Origin: Didemnitutus sp041906465
GTDB lineage: Bacteria; Verrucomicrobiota; Verrucomicrobiia; Opitutales; Opitutaceae
NCBI GenBank assembly: GCA_041906465.1
Contig: JAYRJE010000006.1
Coordinates: forward strand, 231,987-295,986
Length of the DNA: 64,000 nucleotides
Direction of reading: 5' to 3'
A program made the position numbers and the translations under genes. Numbering within the stretch: the first letter of the stretch is position 1; every line of letters begins with the position of its first letter. Shown here one piece after another: positions 23,288-32,600 of the stretch. Under the pieces are notes generated by a model. The model was not told the DNA's origin. It searched no databases and saw nothing but the letters and a program-made list of their open reading frames with translations.

Positions 23288-25570
23288 CTACTTGCGCTCG
23301 CCGTAGATGATGCCGCGGCCGCCGGTGCAGAAATACACGCGGCCGAAGACGCGCGGGTCGCCGGTGAGGCGCGACGCGGAGCCGAACTGGTGCGCAGCGT
23401 CCGTCAACCGCACCCACGTGGCGCCGGCATCGTCTGAGCGATAGATGCCGTGCACGCCGTCGATCGTCGCGGTGACGAAGACGGCGGGATGATCGCGGCC
23501 GGGCGCGGCTTGGCCAAAGCCGACCGCACCGACGGCAGTGAGCGCGGGAAACGTGCGCCGCTGAGCGCCGCGTTCGGCGAACGCGAAGAGCTGTCCGCCG
23601 GCGGCGAGCCAGCATTCGCCGGCGCGGCCGGGCACCGCGGCGAGATCGCCGTAATCGCGGTGCCAAGGGCGTTGCGGCGTCACAGGCAGACGGTGCGGCT
23701 GGCGAATGAATGCTTCGCCGCCTGGCGCGTGAATCGTCCCGACGTAAAGCGCGCCGGCCTCGGCGTCGTAGCCGTAGAACGTCGTCGCGTCGACACGGTC
23801 GCCGACGAGGCGGACGTTGGCCGGCACGCCGTGGGCCGCGCGCCAGGTTTGCCCGCGATCGCTGGTGAAAAACGGCGGACCGCCGCGCGGCGTCCACGTG
23901 ATGGTTTCGCCGTCCGCGGAGATCGCGACCGGCCCGGGCGAGAAACGCACGCGTGCGTCGCGATGTGGCGGCTGGCGGGCGAGCGCCGTCCACGTGCGGC
24001 CGCCGTCGTCGGAGACGGCGGCGAGGATCTTGTCGTCGTCGTAGGTCGTGCCGGAGCGCACGAGCGTGCGCGGCGCCAGCGCGGCGTAGTCGAGCCACTC
24101 GGTGTTCTTGTAGCCGGGCGACGGAAAACGGTCGGGAGGCGAAACCGTGAAATCGTCGTGCACGAACCCATCGATATCGCCGAGGCCGCTGATGAGAGGT
24201 GCGCCTTCGGGCGGACTGATGAGCGCGAGCGGCACGGTTTCTTCGAGGCCGCGGTTGTGGAAGATCCAACGCAAGGGCTCGCTGCGGTCGGCGGCAGTGG
24301 CGTTGAGCGAGGCCCACAAGCCGTAGCCGGTCGTGAAGATCACGCGATCGCGGTCGAAGGGGTCGATCGCGACGTCGCTCATCCAGTGCCGCCACAGGCT
24401 GCGCGTGTAGGGCGCGGCAGAGTGATCCCAGCGCGCGGTGTCGAGCGTGGGTCGCCAGCTGCGTCCGCCATCGGTGCTGCGGAACATCTCATCGCCGGGC
24501 GCGCCGCGGTTCCAGGTCGTGACGAGCAGTGTGGCGGAATCGTTCGGGTCGACGGCGATGGCGGCATAGCCGAAGCGGCGCGCGGGATTGGCGACGTCGG
24601 GCTTTTCGGGCGTGAGTTCGGTCCACGTGTCGTCCCGCGGGGAAAATTTCCACACGGCGCCGTCGCGCATGCGGTTCGGACCGGGCTCGTCGGCGTAGGT
24701 CACGGTGAGCGTGCCGTCGGGCGTCAGCGCGGCACCGGTTGGGCGAAACGCGAAGGGCTGTCGCGGCAACGCGTGCCACGTCGCGCCGGCGTCGGTGCTG
24801 CGGAAGATGCTTTCACCGGGGCGCGAAATCGCGGCGTAGATGACGGGCGTGGGCTCGCCCCGCGGGCCGCTCGCGGCCGCGAGACGCACCCACACGATGC
24901 CGACCGGTTGGCCGAGGTAATTGAAGCGCCCGTCGACGACGAGGGACTGGCCGGCGCTGCCGTCGGGCAGATCGGGAAAGCTCGCGATGCGCGACCACGT
25001 GGCGGCGTGGTCGGTGCTGCGCCACAACCCGGCGGTGCGCGTGCCGAGGTAGAGGATGTTGGGCGAATTCGGGTCGACGACGAGGCGCTCACCGCTGCCG
25101 CGTCCGGCTTCGTTGGCGCCGAGTTTGAACGGGAGCCGTGTGCGTTGCCACGTCGCGCCGCGATCGGTGGAGCGGAGCAGCTCGGCGTTGCCGACGTCGG
25201 GGCGCGTGTAGGTGCCGACGGCGAGATAGACGCGGTTCGCGTCGGAGGGGTCGAGCGCGACGCTTTCGACGCCTTGGAGATTCCAGTCGGCTTGCCCGAG
25301 CCAATCGAGGAGCGGCACCCAGGTCTGCGCGGCGGCGTCCCAGCGGTAGGCGCCGCCGACATCGGTGCGGGCGTAGGCGAGGCCGCGCTCGGTCGGGTGA
25401 AACTCCACGCCGGTGACAAAACCGCCGCCGCCGATCGCGACGTTGCGCCAGGTGTAGGATTCAGCGGTCACGGCAAAGAGGGGGAGCGGCGAGGCGAGGA
25501 GGAACCACGAAAGACACGAAACACACGAAAGGCGGCGGAGCGCTGTCGGGTGGAACGCGTTGACCCCCAC
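23288..25570 (-). CDS. Secreted GH74-like (xyloglucanase-type) beta-propeller glycosidase
   Basis: A protein of about 760 residues with signal peptide FLLASPLPLFAVTA and two seven-bladed propeller halves. It shows the GH74 start YTWRNVAIGGGGFVTGVEFHP, repeated BNR/sialidase-type blades (LRSTDRGATWQR, WRSTDHAATWSR, FRSTDAGATWHA, YRSDDAGATWVR) and the SGLGDIDGFVHDDF segment seen in GH74 enzymes. It likely cleaves xyloglucan-type beta-1,4-glucans outside the cell. The start is uncertain: the reading frame before the hydrophobic core runs through two repeat elements. GTG at 25570 gives the most normal signal length, while ATG at 25612 is also possible. Confidence 0.85.
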   Translation of the reverse strand: MGVNAFHPTALRRLSCVSCLSWFLLASPLPLFAVTAESYTWRNVAIGGGGFVTGVEFHPTERGLAYARTDVGGAYRWDAAAQTWVPLLDWLGQADWNLQGVESVALDPSDANRVYLAVGTYTRPDVGNAELLRSTDRGATWQRTRLPFKLGANEAGRGSGERLVVDPNSPNILYLGTRTAGLWRSTDHAATWSRIASFPDLPDGSAGQSLVVDGRFNYLGQPVGIVWVRLAAASGPRGEPTPVIYAAISRPGESIFRSTDAGATWHALPRQPFAFRPTGAALTPDGTLTVTYADEPGPNRMRDGAVWKFSPRDDTWTELTPEKPDVANPARRFGYAAIAVDPNDSATLLVTTWNRGAPGDEMFRSTDGGRSWRPTLDTARWDHSAAPYTRSLWRHWMSDVAIDPFDRDRVIFTTGYGLWASLNATAADRSEPLRWIFHNRGLEETVPLALISPPEGAPLISGLGDIDGFVHDDFTVSPPDRFPSPGYKNTEWLDYAALAPRTLVRSGTTYDDDKILAAVSDDGGRTWTALARQPPHRDARVRFSPGPVAISADGETITWTPRGGPPFFTSDRGQTWRAAHGVPANVRLVGDRVDATTFYGYDAEAGALYVGTIHAPGGEAFIRQPHRLPVTPQRPWHRDYGDLAAVPGRAGECWLAAGGQLFAFAERGAQRRTFPALTAVGAVGFGQAAPGRDHPAVFVTATIDGVHGIYRSDDAGATWVRLTDAAHQFGSASRLTGDPRVFGRVYFCTGGRGIIYGERK
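25505..25532. repeat. CACGAAA-type periodic repeat inside GH74 signal region
   Basis: CCACGAAAGACACGAAACAC continues to ACGAAAGG. It is a half-copy of the element at 39322 and encodes the part of the GH74 signal peptide just before its hydrophobic core. Confidence 0.6.
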
Positions 25571-25576
25571 GCGTTC
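25550..25576. repeat. GTGG-headed REP-like hairpin (GAACGCGT family)
   Basis: GTGG-GAACGCGT-loop-ACGCGTTC, counting the G shared by head and stem once. The same hairpin arm recurs in the two-hairpin element at 50801. It lies inside the presumed N-terminal coding part of the GH74 gene. Confidence 0.55.
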
Positions 25577-25664
25577 TAGAACTTTCTCCGCGGCACGAAT
25601 GCTTGAGCGCATTGAGGTCGATGCGCTCCTCCTGAGTGAAATTCCTCCGCCGTCCATCGCGCAG

Positions 25665-25693
25665 CCCTTTCCGTGTCTTCAGTGTGTGCCGCG
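25665..25693. repeat. CACGGAA/ACACTGAAG-type periodic repeat
   Basis: On the minus strand it reads CACACACTGAAGACACGGAAAG, one half of a periodic palindrome of the CACNGAA type. It supplies the last codons and the stop of the MFS gene. Confidence 0.5.
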
Positions 25694-27001
25694 GGCTCCC
25701 TGCTTTTCCGCTGCGCTCGCAAGATCATGTCCATTCTGCGGGAAGGGCGCGAACCACGCGAAGATCACCGGCGGCACCGAAGCGACGAGGACGAAGGCAA
25801 AGAACGTGGCGTAGTGTTGTCCGCACAGGCTGTAAACCCAGCCGCTGATCGAGCCGGTGGACCATTTCGTCAGCGCCATCACGCCGGTCGCGAACGCGTA
25901 GTGGGTCATCTTGAACGGCCCGGGCGCGATCTGCTGCATCATGTAGAGCATGTGGCCGACCGAGCCCATGCCGAAGCCGAACTTCTCCAGCGCCACGATG
26001 GCGCCGATCGCGATCGTGTTCTCGGGCATCGCGTGACTCAGGAAAAAATACGTGAGGTGCGGCACGTTCAGCACCAGCGCGAGCAGGAAGAACGAGCGCC
26101 GCAGCGTCATCCGCGCGACCAGGAAACCGCCGAGAAACGCCCCGGCGATGAACGCGATGGTGCCGACGGTGCCGTTGATGTGGCCGAGTGAGGCGTTGTC
26201 GAGACCGAGGCCGCCGGCGCTGCGCGGATCGAGCAGGAAGAGCGGGCCGAATTTCTCGATGAAGCCTTCGCCGAACCGATAAAAGAAAACCACCGTCAGC
26301 ATCATCCAGATGCTCGGCTTCTGGAAGAACGACACCCACGACTCCTTCAACGCCGGCCACGCGGCGCGCACGCCCTGGCCGCGCAGCGGCGAAACCTCGC
26401 CGACCGGCAGCACGCGCAGGTGCCAGAGGCCGAACCCGCCCATCACGAGCCCGGTTGCGACCATCACGATCATCCAGCAATGCACCCACGACAGACCGGC
26501 TTGGTTGTGCAGCCAGCCCGTGAGCGACACGAGCAGGCCCGATGCGATGACCGCGCCCATGTTCCAGCACATGCCCTGCAAGCCCGAGTAACGGGCCTGA
26601 TCGCGGATCGGCATCGTCGTCATGAACACGCCATCCGCCACGATGTCCTGCGTCGCCGACGCGAAGCCGATGATCCAGAAGAACGCCAGCGACGCGCGGA
26701 AGAACCCGTCGAGCGGCAGGCAGAACGCCACCGCGCCGAGCGCCGCCATCATCGTGAACTCCATCGCGATCACCCACCAGCGCTTGGTCTGGAACGGCTC
26801 GAGGAACGGCGACCACAGCGGCTTCAGCACCCACGGCAGATACATCTGCGAGGTGTAGAGCGCGATGTCCTCGTTGGAGACACCGAGATTCTTGTAGATG
26901 ATCGCGGCGACGACGCCGACGGTGACGTTGGGCAAACCCATCGCGAGGTAGAGCGAGGGCACCCAAGTGAGGGGATGGCGCGGGGCGCGGGGGGCGGACA
27001 C
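25679..27001 (-). CDS. MFS transporter, AmpG/PAT-like
   Basis: A 440-residue, 12-helix permease. The first helix begins LTWVPSLYLAMGLPNVTVGV and the loop 2-3 motif TSQMYLPWVLKPLWSPFLEPF matches the AmpG-type peptidoglycan-fragment permeases and related acetyl-CoA/PAT transporters. Other hallmarks are ATQDIVADG (helix 4-5 loop) and FGFGMGSVGHMLYMMQQIAPGPFKMTHYAF. The substrate may be muropeptide or a sugar; the context with a secreted glucanase allows oligosaccharide uptake. GTG is the start codon at 27001. The final residues (GARGTH) and stop codon are encoded by a repeat element. Confidence 0.88.
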   Translation of the reverse strand: MSAPRAPRHPLTWVPSLYLAMGLPNVTVGVVAAIIYKNLGVSNEDIALYTSQMYLPWVLKPLWSPFLEPFQTKRWWVIAMEFTMMAALGAVAFCLPLDGFFRASLAFFWIIGFASATQDIVADGVFMTTMPIRDQARYSGLQGMCWNMGAVIASGLLVSLTGWLHNQAGLSWVHCWMIVMVATGLVMGGFGLWHLRVLPVGEVSPLRGQGVRAAWPALKESWVSFFQKPSIWMMLTVVFFYRFGEGFIEKFGPLFLLDPRSAGGLGLDNASLGHINGTVGTIAFIAGAFLGGFLVARMTLRRSFFLLALVLNVPHLTYFFLSHAMPENTIAIGAIVALEKFGFGMGSVGHMLYMMQQIAPGPFKMTHYAFATGVMALTKWSTGSISGWVYSLCGQHYATFFAFVLVASVPPVIFAWFAPFPQNGHDLASAAEKQGARGTH

Positions 27002-27214
27002 GGCGAAAAGGGGCGGATTTAAGGCAAAATCAGCGGTTTTTGGGTCCGTTTGGCCAGCTCAAACGCGAGCCGCTCCCTCCACGATGCGGGACGGCGGTGC
27101 CGTCGCCGCGTTGAAGCGCAGCGACAGCGTGGCCAAACGCAGCGGCGTCCGCGAATGGCGAATTTCGCCGCGCTCGACCCGCGCCGGAGCCCAGCCCACC
27201 ACCCACGCCGGCAG

Positions 27215-27262
27215 GGCGAGGCGTCTCGCCGAGCCGCGGCTCACCCGGAGGGTTCGTCCTAC
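27215..27262. repeat. Multi-hairpin REP-like element ending CCTAC
   Basis: Three consecutive short hairpins (GGCGAG/CTCGCC, GAGCC/GGCTC, ACCC/GGGT) end in CTAC, that is, GTAG on the minus strand. It lies between the MFS gene start and the tamA stop. Confidence 0.5.
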
Positions 27263-27286
27263 CGATTTGGCGGAGCAGTAGGCGCC

Positions 27287-29401
27287 TCAGAACGGGAAAC
27301 CGACTGACACCAGCAGCGTGCCGGCGGGATCGAGCGGGCGCGGGTTTACATTGCGGCCGTATTCGACCCGCACCGGACCGATGATCGTGTGATAACGCAG
27401 GCCGAGCCCGACCGAGAAAAGCGTGTCGTCGAACGGGTAGTCGGCGAGCTGTGCCGCCGTGCCGAGGGCATCGCCGAAGACGACGATGGACAACTTTGGC
27501 GTGAGCGCCTGCTCTAACTCCGCGTTGAATTGCAGGTAGCTTTTGGCGCCGACGAACTGGCCGGTGGCGGAGCGCGGCGCAGCCTCGCCGCGATTGTAGC
27601 CGCGAATCGAGGTGTCGCCGCCGGGAAAGAAGCGCACGTTGACCGGCAGGGCCCGATCATCCTCGGCGCCGAACGTCGTCACGACCGCGTGTTCGAGGCC
27701 GAGATGCATCCAACGCCCGGAGCCGACGCGGCGATGATACGAGCCGCCGAATTGCACCTGCTGATAGTCGACTTCGCCGCCGAGCACCTTGCTCGCCAGC
27801 TGCACCTGCGCGAACAAGCGGTGGCCGGAGCGTGGAGTGAGCGGGTTGTCGCGCCGGTCGCGCACGAGGCGGAGGTCGAGGCTCGCGACATTCGTTTCGC
27901 TCTCATCGATCGGATGGGTGGCGAGTTCATTGGCCGTGGTTTTCAGGCGCTGCAGCGTGTAGCTCGCGGTGCCGGTGGAGTGGAGCGACGGGAACTCGCG
28001 CGACAGGGAAAGATTCGTGCCGAATTCCTGGCGCACGAACGACAACTCCTCGCGCCGCAATCCGAAGAGCCGCGCACTGCCGTCGACGGTGGTGCCGAAC
28101 AGCGACGGCACCGTGTAGCGGAAATCGCCGGTCGAACTCTTCATCGATTGCACCAGCCGCAGGTTGCTCGTGTGGGCGCGACCGAAGACGTTGTGCTGCT
28201 GCCATTCGACGCCCGCGCGCAGCTGCTCGTAGCTGCCGTAGCCGGCGAGCAAGTTCACTTCCTGCAAGCGCCCCTCGGTCACGGAAAAAACCGCATCGCG
28301 GACTCCCGGCGCCGCATCCTCATAGCGCAGATCGATGCGATTGAACACCCCGAGCCGCGCGAGCCGCGCCTGCGCATTGTCGATCTCGACCGGATTGAGC
28401 AACCCGCCCGAGCGCAGGCGCAGCATGCGGCGCATCGTGCGTTCGCGCGTGTGCGTGTTGCCCTCGAACGACACGCGTCCGAGCCGAACCTGTTGACCCG
28501 GGGTGACGCGAATCTCCGCCGTCACACTTCGCCGCCCGGGCGCAGGTTCACCGGATCGCGCGTTGATGCGCACCCGCACGTCGGGGAATCCGCGGGCGAA
28601 ATACCACGCGCGCACCGCGGTGGCCGCATCTTGGCGCCACAGCGTCGACCAAGCGAGGCCGCGGCGTTCCTGCAGAAAACCCGCCGGTGGCATCGGGTCG
28701 GCCTGCTCCGCGAAATGAACCGCGTCGACGCGCCAGACCGGTCCTTCGTTCACGGCGACCTCGAGGCGCACCCGTCCGGTGGCGCGGTCAACGTCCTCGC
28801 GGGCGAGCGTGACGACCGCATCGGCGTGTCCGCGCAGGCGCAGCTCCTCGGCCAGGTTGGTCAGCGACGTGCGGACGCCGTCCGGCGAATACACGCGATC
28901 CGCCGCGAACGGGATCAGCATCGTCTCGCCGGTGAAGAAACGCCGCGCCTCCTCTTCGCGCATGGCGGTGAGGCCGCGGAACGCGACCTGATCGATCAGG
29001 AAACGCGTGCCGCGCTCGACGTGGAACACGACCTGCCGCGCGGCGAGCGGTCGCGGCAGCGGCTCGTCGAGCACCGCGGTGAGCGGGTGGCGCGACTTCA
29101 GGCCATCGGCTTGCGCGATCTCTGCGGTCACGCGGGCGCCGAGGTAGCCCTCGCGCTGCAGTTCGTGGAAGAGGATCAGCGCGGCATCCTCGATCGGCGG
29201 AGCGTCGATCGTTTCAGGGGCGAGCTGGTCACCGAGCAGCAACTGGAGATTACGGGCGGTTTCGCGACTGCCGAACCAGCCCATGCCGTCGACCCGCAAT
29301 TCGGCGGCGGACAGCGCATTCACCAGCAAGAAGAGAACCCAACTCAGTAAATGGAGGGCGCTCCGGCGCCGACGGAGCGCCGCCCTCCAACGGAGGAGCA
29401 T
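27287..29401 (-). CDS. tamA: TamA-like outer-membrane Omp85 protein
   Basis: A 704-residue outer-membrane beta-barrel assembly factor of the BamA/TamA superfamily. The signal peptide lies at residues 1-35 (HLLSWVLFLLVNALSA core). POTRA-like repeats run over about residues 37-370, including the last one with VRLGRVSFEGNTHTRERTM. The C-terminal 16-strand barrel (about 390-704) has the FFPGGDTSIRGYNRGE signature (the conserved VRGY-type motif) and the terminal LLVSVGFPF beta-signal. It pairs with TamB to translocate or insert outer-membrane proteins or phospholipids. It is downstream of tamB with a 226-bp repeat-filled gap. Its signal-peptide n-region is encoded by a palindromic repeat. Confidence 0.9.
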   Translation of the reverse strand: MLLRWRAALRRRRSALHLLSWVLFLLVNALSAAELRVDGMGWFGSRETARNLQLLLGDQLAPETIDAPPIEDAALILFHELQREGYLGARVTAEIAQADGLKSRHPLTAVLDEPLPRPLAARQVVFHVERGTRFLIDQVAFRGLTAMREEEARRFFTGETMLIPFAADRVYSPDGVRTSLTNLAEELRLRGHADAVVTLAREDVDRATGRVRLEVAVNEGPVWRVDAVHFAEQADPMPPAGFLQERRGLAWSTLWRQDAATAVRAWYFARGFPDVRVRINARSGEPAPGRRSVTAEIRVTPGQQVRLGRVSFEGNTHTRERTMRRMLRLRSGGLLNPVEIDNAQARLARLGVFNRIDLRYEDAAPGVRDAVFSVTEGRLQEVNLLAGYGSYEQLRAGVEWQQHNVFGRAHTSNLRLVQSMKSSTGDFRYTVPSLFGTTVDGSARLFGLRREELSFVRQEFGTNLSLSREFPSLHSTGTASYTLQRLKTTANELATHPIDESETNVASLDLRLVRDRRDNPLTPRSGHRLFAQVQLASKVLGGEVDYQQVQFGGSYHRRVGSGRWMHLGLEHAVVTTFGAEDDRALPVNVRFFPGGDTSIRGYNRGEAAPRSATGQFVGAKSYLQFNAELEQALTPKLSIVVFGDALGTAAQLADYPFDDTLFSVGLGLRYHTIIGPVRVEYGRNVNPRPLDPAGTLLVSVGFPF
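29352..29389. repeat. Palindromic repeat inside the tamA signal-peptide region
   Basis: TGGAGGG at the left and CCCTCCA at the right enclose a near-perfect inverted repeat related to the elements at 9890 and 11414. In tamA it encodes residues RWRAALRRRRSALH of the signal peptide. Confidence 0.7.
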
Positions 29402-29437
29402 GTCGCGCACGAACACGGCGATCGCGCGGCGCGGTCG

Positions 29438-29470
29438 GGGTGGTCGCCGCTGTCCCAGCGGCGACCACCC
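29438..29470. repeat. Perfect 15-bp-arm hairpin in the tamB-tamA gap
   Basis: GGGTGGTCGCCGCTG pairs with CAGCGGCGACCACCC across a three-base loop. No T-run follows on the minus strand, so it is a repeat or mRNA-processing hairpin rather than a clear terminator. Confidence 0.65.
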
Positions 29471-29479
29471 GCCGAGCGG

Positions 29480-29602
29480 GTAGCGGAATTCGTCAGAATT
29501 TCGCACGTCAGCCGCAGTGGTTGCGGCGCCCGCGGCATGCCCGGCTTGTCCGGCGCGCCCGTCGCGCACACTATGCCCGGCGACAGCCTCACGGCTTCCG
29601 CC
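29480..29602 (+). repeat. Interspersed repeat (GCGGA.TTCGT.AGAATTT family), copy 2
   Basis: It starts GTAG-CGGAATTCGTCAGAATTTC and ends GACAGCCTCACGGCTTCCGC, the same two blocks as at 18697-18785 with a longer spacer. Confidence 0.6.
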
Positions 29603-29627
29603 ACACCGGGCCGGCTGCGCAGGCGTG

Positions 29628-32600
29628 TCACTTCCGCTCTTCACGTTTCGCGCCCTCCTTCGTGTAGATGCGGTAGCTGAGCCCGGCGTTGTAGTCGTCG
29701 TATTGGTCGTATTCGCCGGTGAGCGAAAGCTTTTCGGTCAACTTGTATTCTGCGCGGTAAGTTTCACGACCGGCCTCGGAAACCTGTTCGCCCGAGGTGA
29801 TCTCGAGGCGATCCTCCGTGCCGCCGAAATTCTGAAAAATGCCGCTGCCCAGAAACGTCCCGAGACGCGTGAGGCGTTGTTGATTCGTCGGGCCGACGCC
29901 CGCGAGCGACTCGTTTCTCGGTGGCTGTCCCGTCGTGACGAGCAGCAGGATGTCCGCGGATTCGAGCGGCGGGTTGGAAGCGAACGCCAGCGTCGGCGCG
30001 GCAGTCGTGCCGCCGGCTTCGAGCCGCAGCTCGTAGCCCATGCGCTTGGCGGTGGCGTTGACCGCGAGCTGCAACTGCGTCGGGTCGGCCGCGGTGAGAC
30101 GGACTGCGCCCTGTTGCACGGCGAAGCGGGCGAACGGGAAGAGCACCTGACCTTCATCGACGGTGAGCTGGCCGATCGCACGCGGCTCGCCGAGGGTGCC
30201 GGTGAGGTGAAATTGCGGCGTGGCGACGCCGTTGAACACCGCGGTGCGCACGCGCACGGCGCGCGATCCACCGAGCTGCACGTCCAGTGGCCAGCGCGAA
30301 AAAGGCTCGGCCTCGACGGAGAAATACGGCGGCACGCGGGCGCTGCCGCGAGGGCCGCCGGGCAGGATCGCCGCGAGATCAGCGAGCACGAGCGCGTCGC
30401 GCAGCTCCACGCGGCCGCTGATGCGCGTCGGGCCGCGGTCGGGTGTTTGGGCGCGCAGATCGAGGTCGGTGCGGACGAGCAAACCCGGTCGGCGCACCAG
30501 CGGGACGTTTTTCGCCTGGAGGCGCAGCTCGAGATCGAGCCGGTTGCGATCGCCGAGGGCTGCGGTGCCGGTCAGCTCGACCGGTTCGCCGCCGAGGCGC
30601 GCGGAAAAGGTCTTCACCTCAACCCGGCGCCCGGCGAGCGCGAGATCGGCCTCGATCGCCAACAGCCGCCCGAGGCCGGGCAACGGCCGGCTCGCGCCGT
30701 CGCGCAGTTCAGCGCGGCCCGTCACCTCGCCGCTCGCGAACTGGAGTTCGGCGGCCAGCGTGCCGCTCGTGAAAGGCAGTGCGGGGAACGTTGGGGTCAA
30801 TGCCGCCAGCTCGACGCGCGGAGCGGAGAGCTGGACCTCCGCGCGGCGCCAATCGAATTCCCGCGGCGCGCTCAGCAACGTGCGCCAAGCCGCGTCGCTC
30901 ATCGGCAGCCGGCCGGTGGCGCGCACCGGGTGGCCGGCGACTTGTGCCGCCAGCGACTCCAGTTGAACACCCTCGCGCAGGCCGCGGATCGTGGCGGAGA
31001 GCGCGGTGATCTCGGCCCGGTTATTCTCGGCCGGGCCGGCGCGGGCCAGACGCGCCGCGTCGACGCGCACGAGACCACGCGGCTGCTCGAGCGAGCCGCT
31101 GATGTTCGCGACCACGGCACCACCTGCGACCGTCAAACCCGTGCGCCGCCGCACGAGCTCCCACAAGGGCGAGTCGGACGCGATGGACGCCTCGAGTTCC
31201 AGAGGCGCACGCGGGTCGAACTCGATGCGCGGCGTATGCGACCACAGCACGCGCGCCGGAACATGGCCGGTGGCGTAGGCCATGAGCCCATCCGTATCGG
31301 CGAGTTCGAGCTGGGACACCCGAATACCGTTTGCCTGGGCCGCCGCGCTGAGGCGTGTTTGCAACCAAGTGCCGTCAACCTGAGCCGACGCATCGAGGGC
31401 GGCCTCCGCGACGAGGACACCGTCGCGCCCGCCACCGCGCAACGTCAGTGCGGCGACGCGGAGCGGAAGCACTTCGCCGCTCCACCAGTCGGCGAGCCAC
31501 TCGGAGGAAACGTTGTGCGCGGAAACAAAGAAATTCGGCGCATCGCTCCACTCCGCATCCACCGCCAGAGAGTGGTCCGGGCCCTCGAGGCGCAGACCGC
31601 TGATCTTCCAGTGCGGCGCCCGGCTGATCTCCGCGGGCGCGACGCTGCGCAACAGCGGCTGGCCGGCCCGTTGCAGCGCGAACTGGCGCACGGTGGCACG
31701 ATCGGCGCTCAGCGCGCCCGTGAGCTGGAGCGCGGAGTCGCCGGCGCGGGCCGACATGGAGAATTCGGCCGGCGCGCGCCCTTCGCCGGTCCATTCCGCA
31801 TGAAGGTCGAACGGGCGCCACTGGCTCGCGCGCAGGCGGGTGGCGTCAAGTTCGCCGCGGTGCCGGAGCGCCGCGATCGGGCCCTCGAGTTCGACGGCCG
31901 CCGCGACCTGCTCGAACGCGACCTGACCGCGCCAGAGTGGTGCGAGCCACGCCGGGCGGAGGGTCGCATCGAGGCGAGCGTCATGGAGCTCGCGCGCGGC
32001 CCAGTCCAGGGTGCCGCGTGCGACGATCCGGCTGCCGGGGTCGAGCGTGACGACGGCCTCGTCGAGTTGGACGCGCGGCGCCTGCCAGCGGCCGCGCACG
32101 CGGGCGGTTTGCGCGGTGAGCTTGCCCCAGCGGAACGCATCGAGCGCGACGCTGAATTCGCCGCGCGAGTCGCCGCCGCGTGGCACGGCACGGATTTCAC
32201 CGGTCAACTGGCCGGCGGCGTCGAACCACGGTTGCCGACTGAGATCGGCGGCGATCTGGAGGACCGCGGGATTTGCGGCGCTGCTTCCGATGAAGGAAAA
32301 AGTCAGCGGCGCGCTCAGCGTCGCCGTGGCAAAGGGCGCGCGCACCTGCAGCGTGCGAAGCACGATTCCCTGGCGGTCGCCCGTGGCGTGGGCGGCGATT
32401 TCGAACGGCGGAGCCTTTGTGCCGTTGGAGGGAGATGCGTTGGCGCGGAGCTCGGCGGTGAAGTCGCGACCGGTCCACTGGGCGCGCATGTCGCCGCGCA
32501 CGCGCTCGTAGGGAGGCCCGAGCTTCGCATGTGCCGCGGGCAGATCCCAGTTCTCCGCGCGGAATTCGGCGTGAGTCGGAATCCATGCGGGATCGTCGAA

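Noticed and set aside
29438..29470. Terminator between tamB and tamA
   Set aside because: The hairpin is strong but lacks a following T-run on the transcribed strand, and tamA has no evident promoter of its own. Kept as a repeat.
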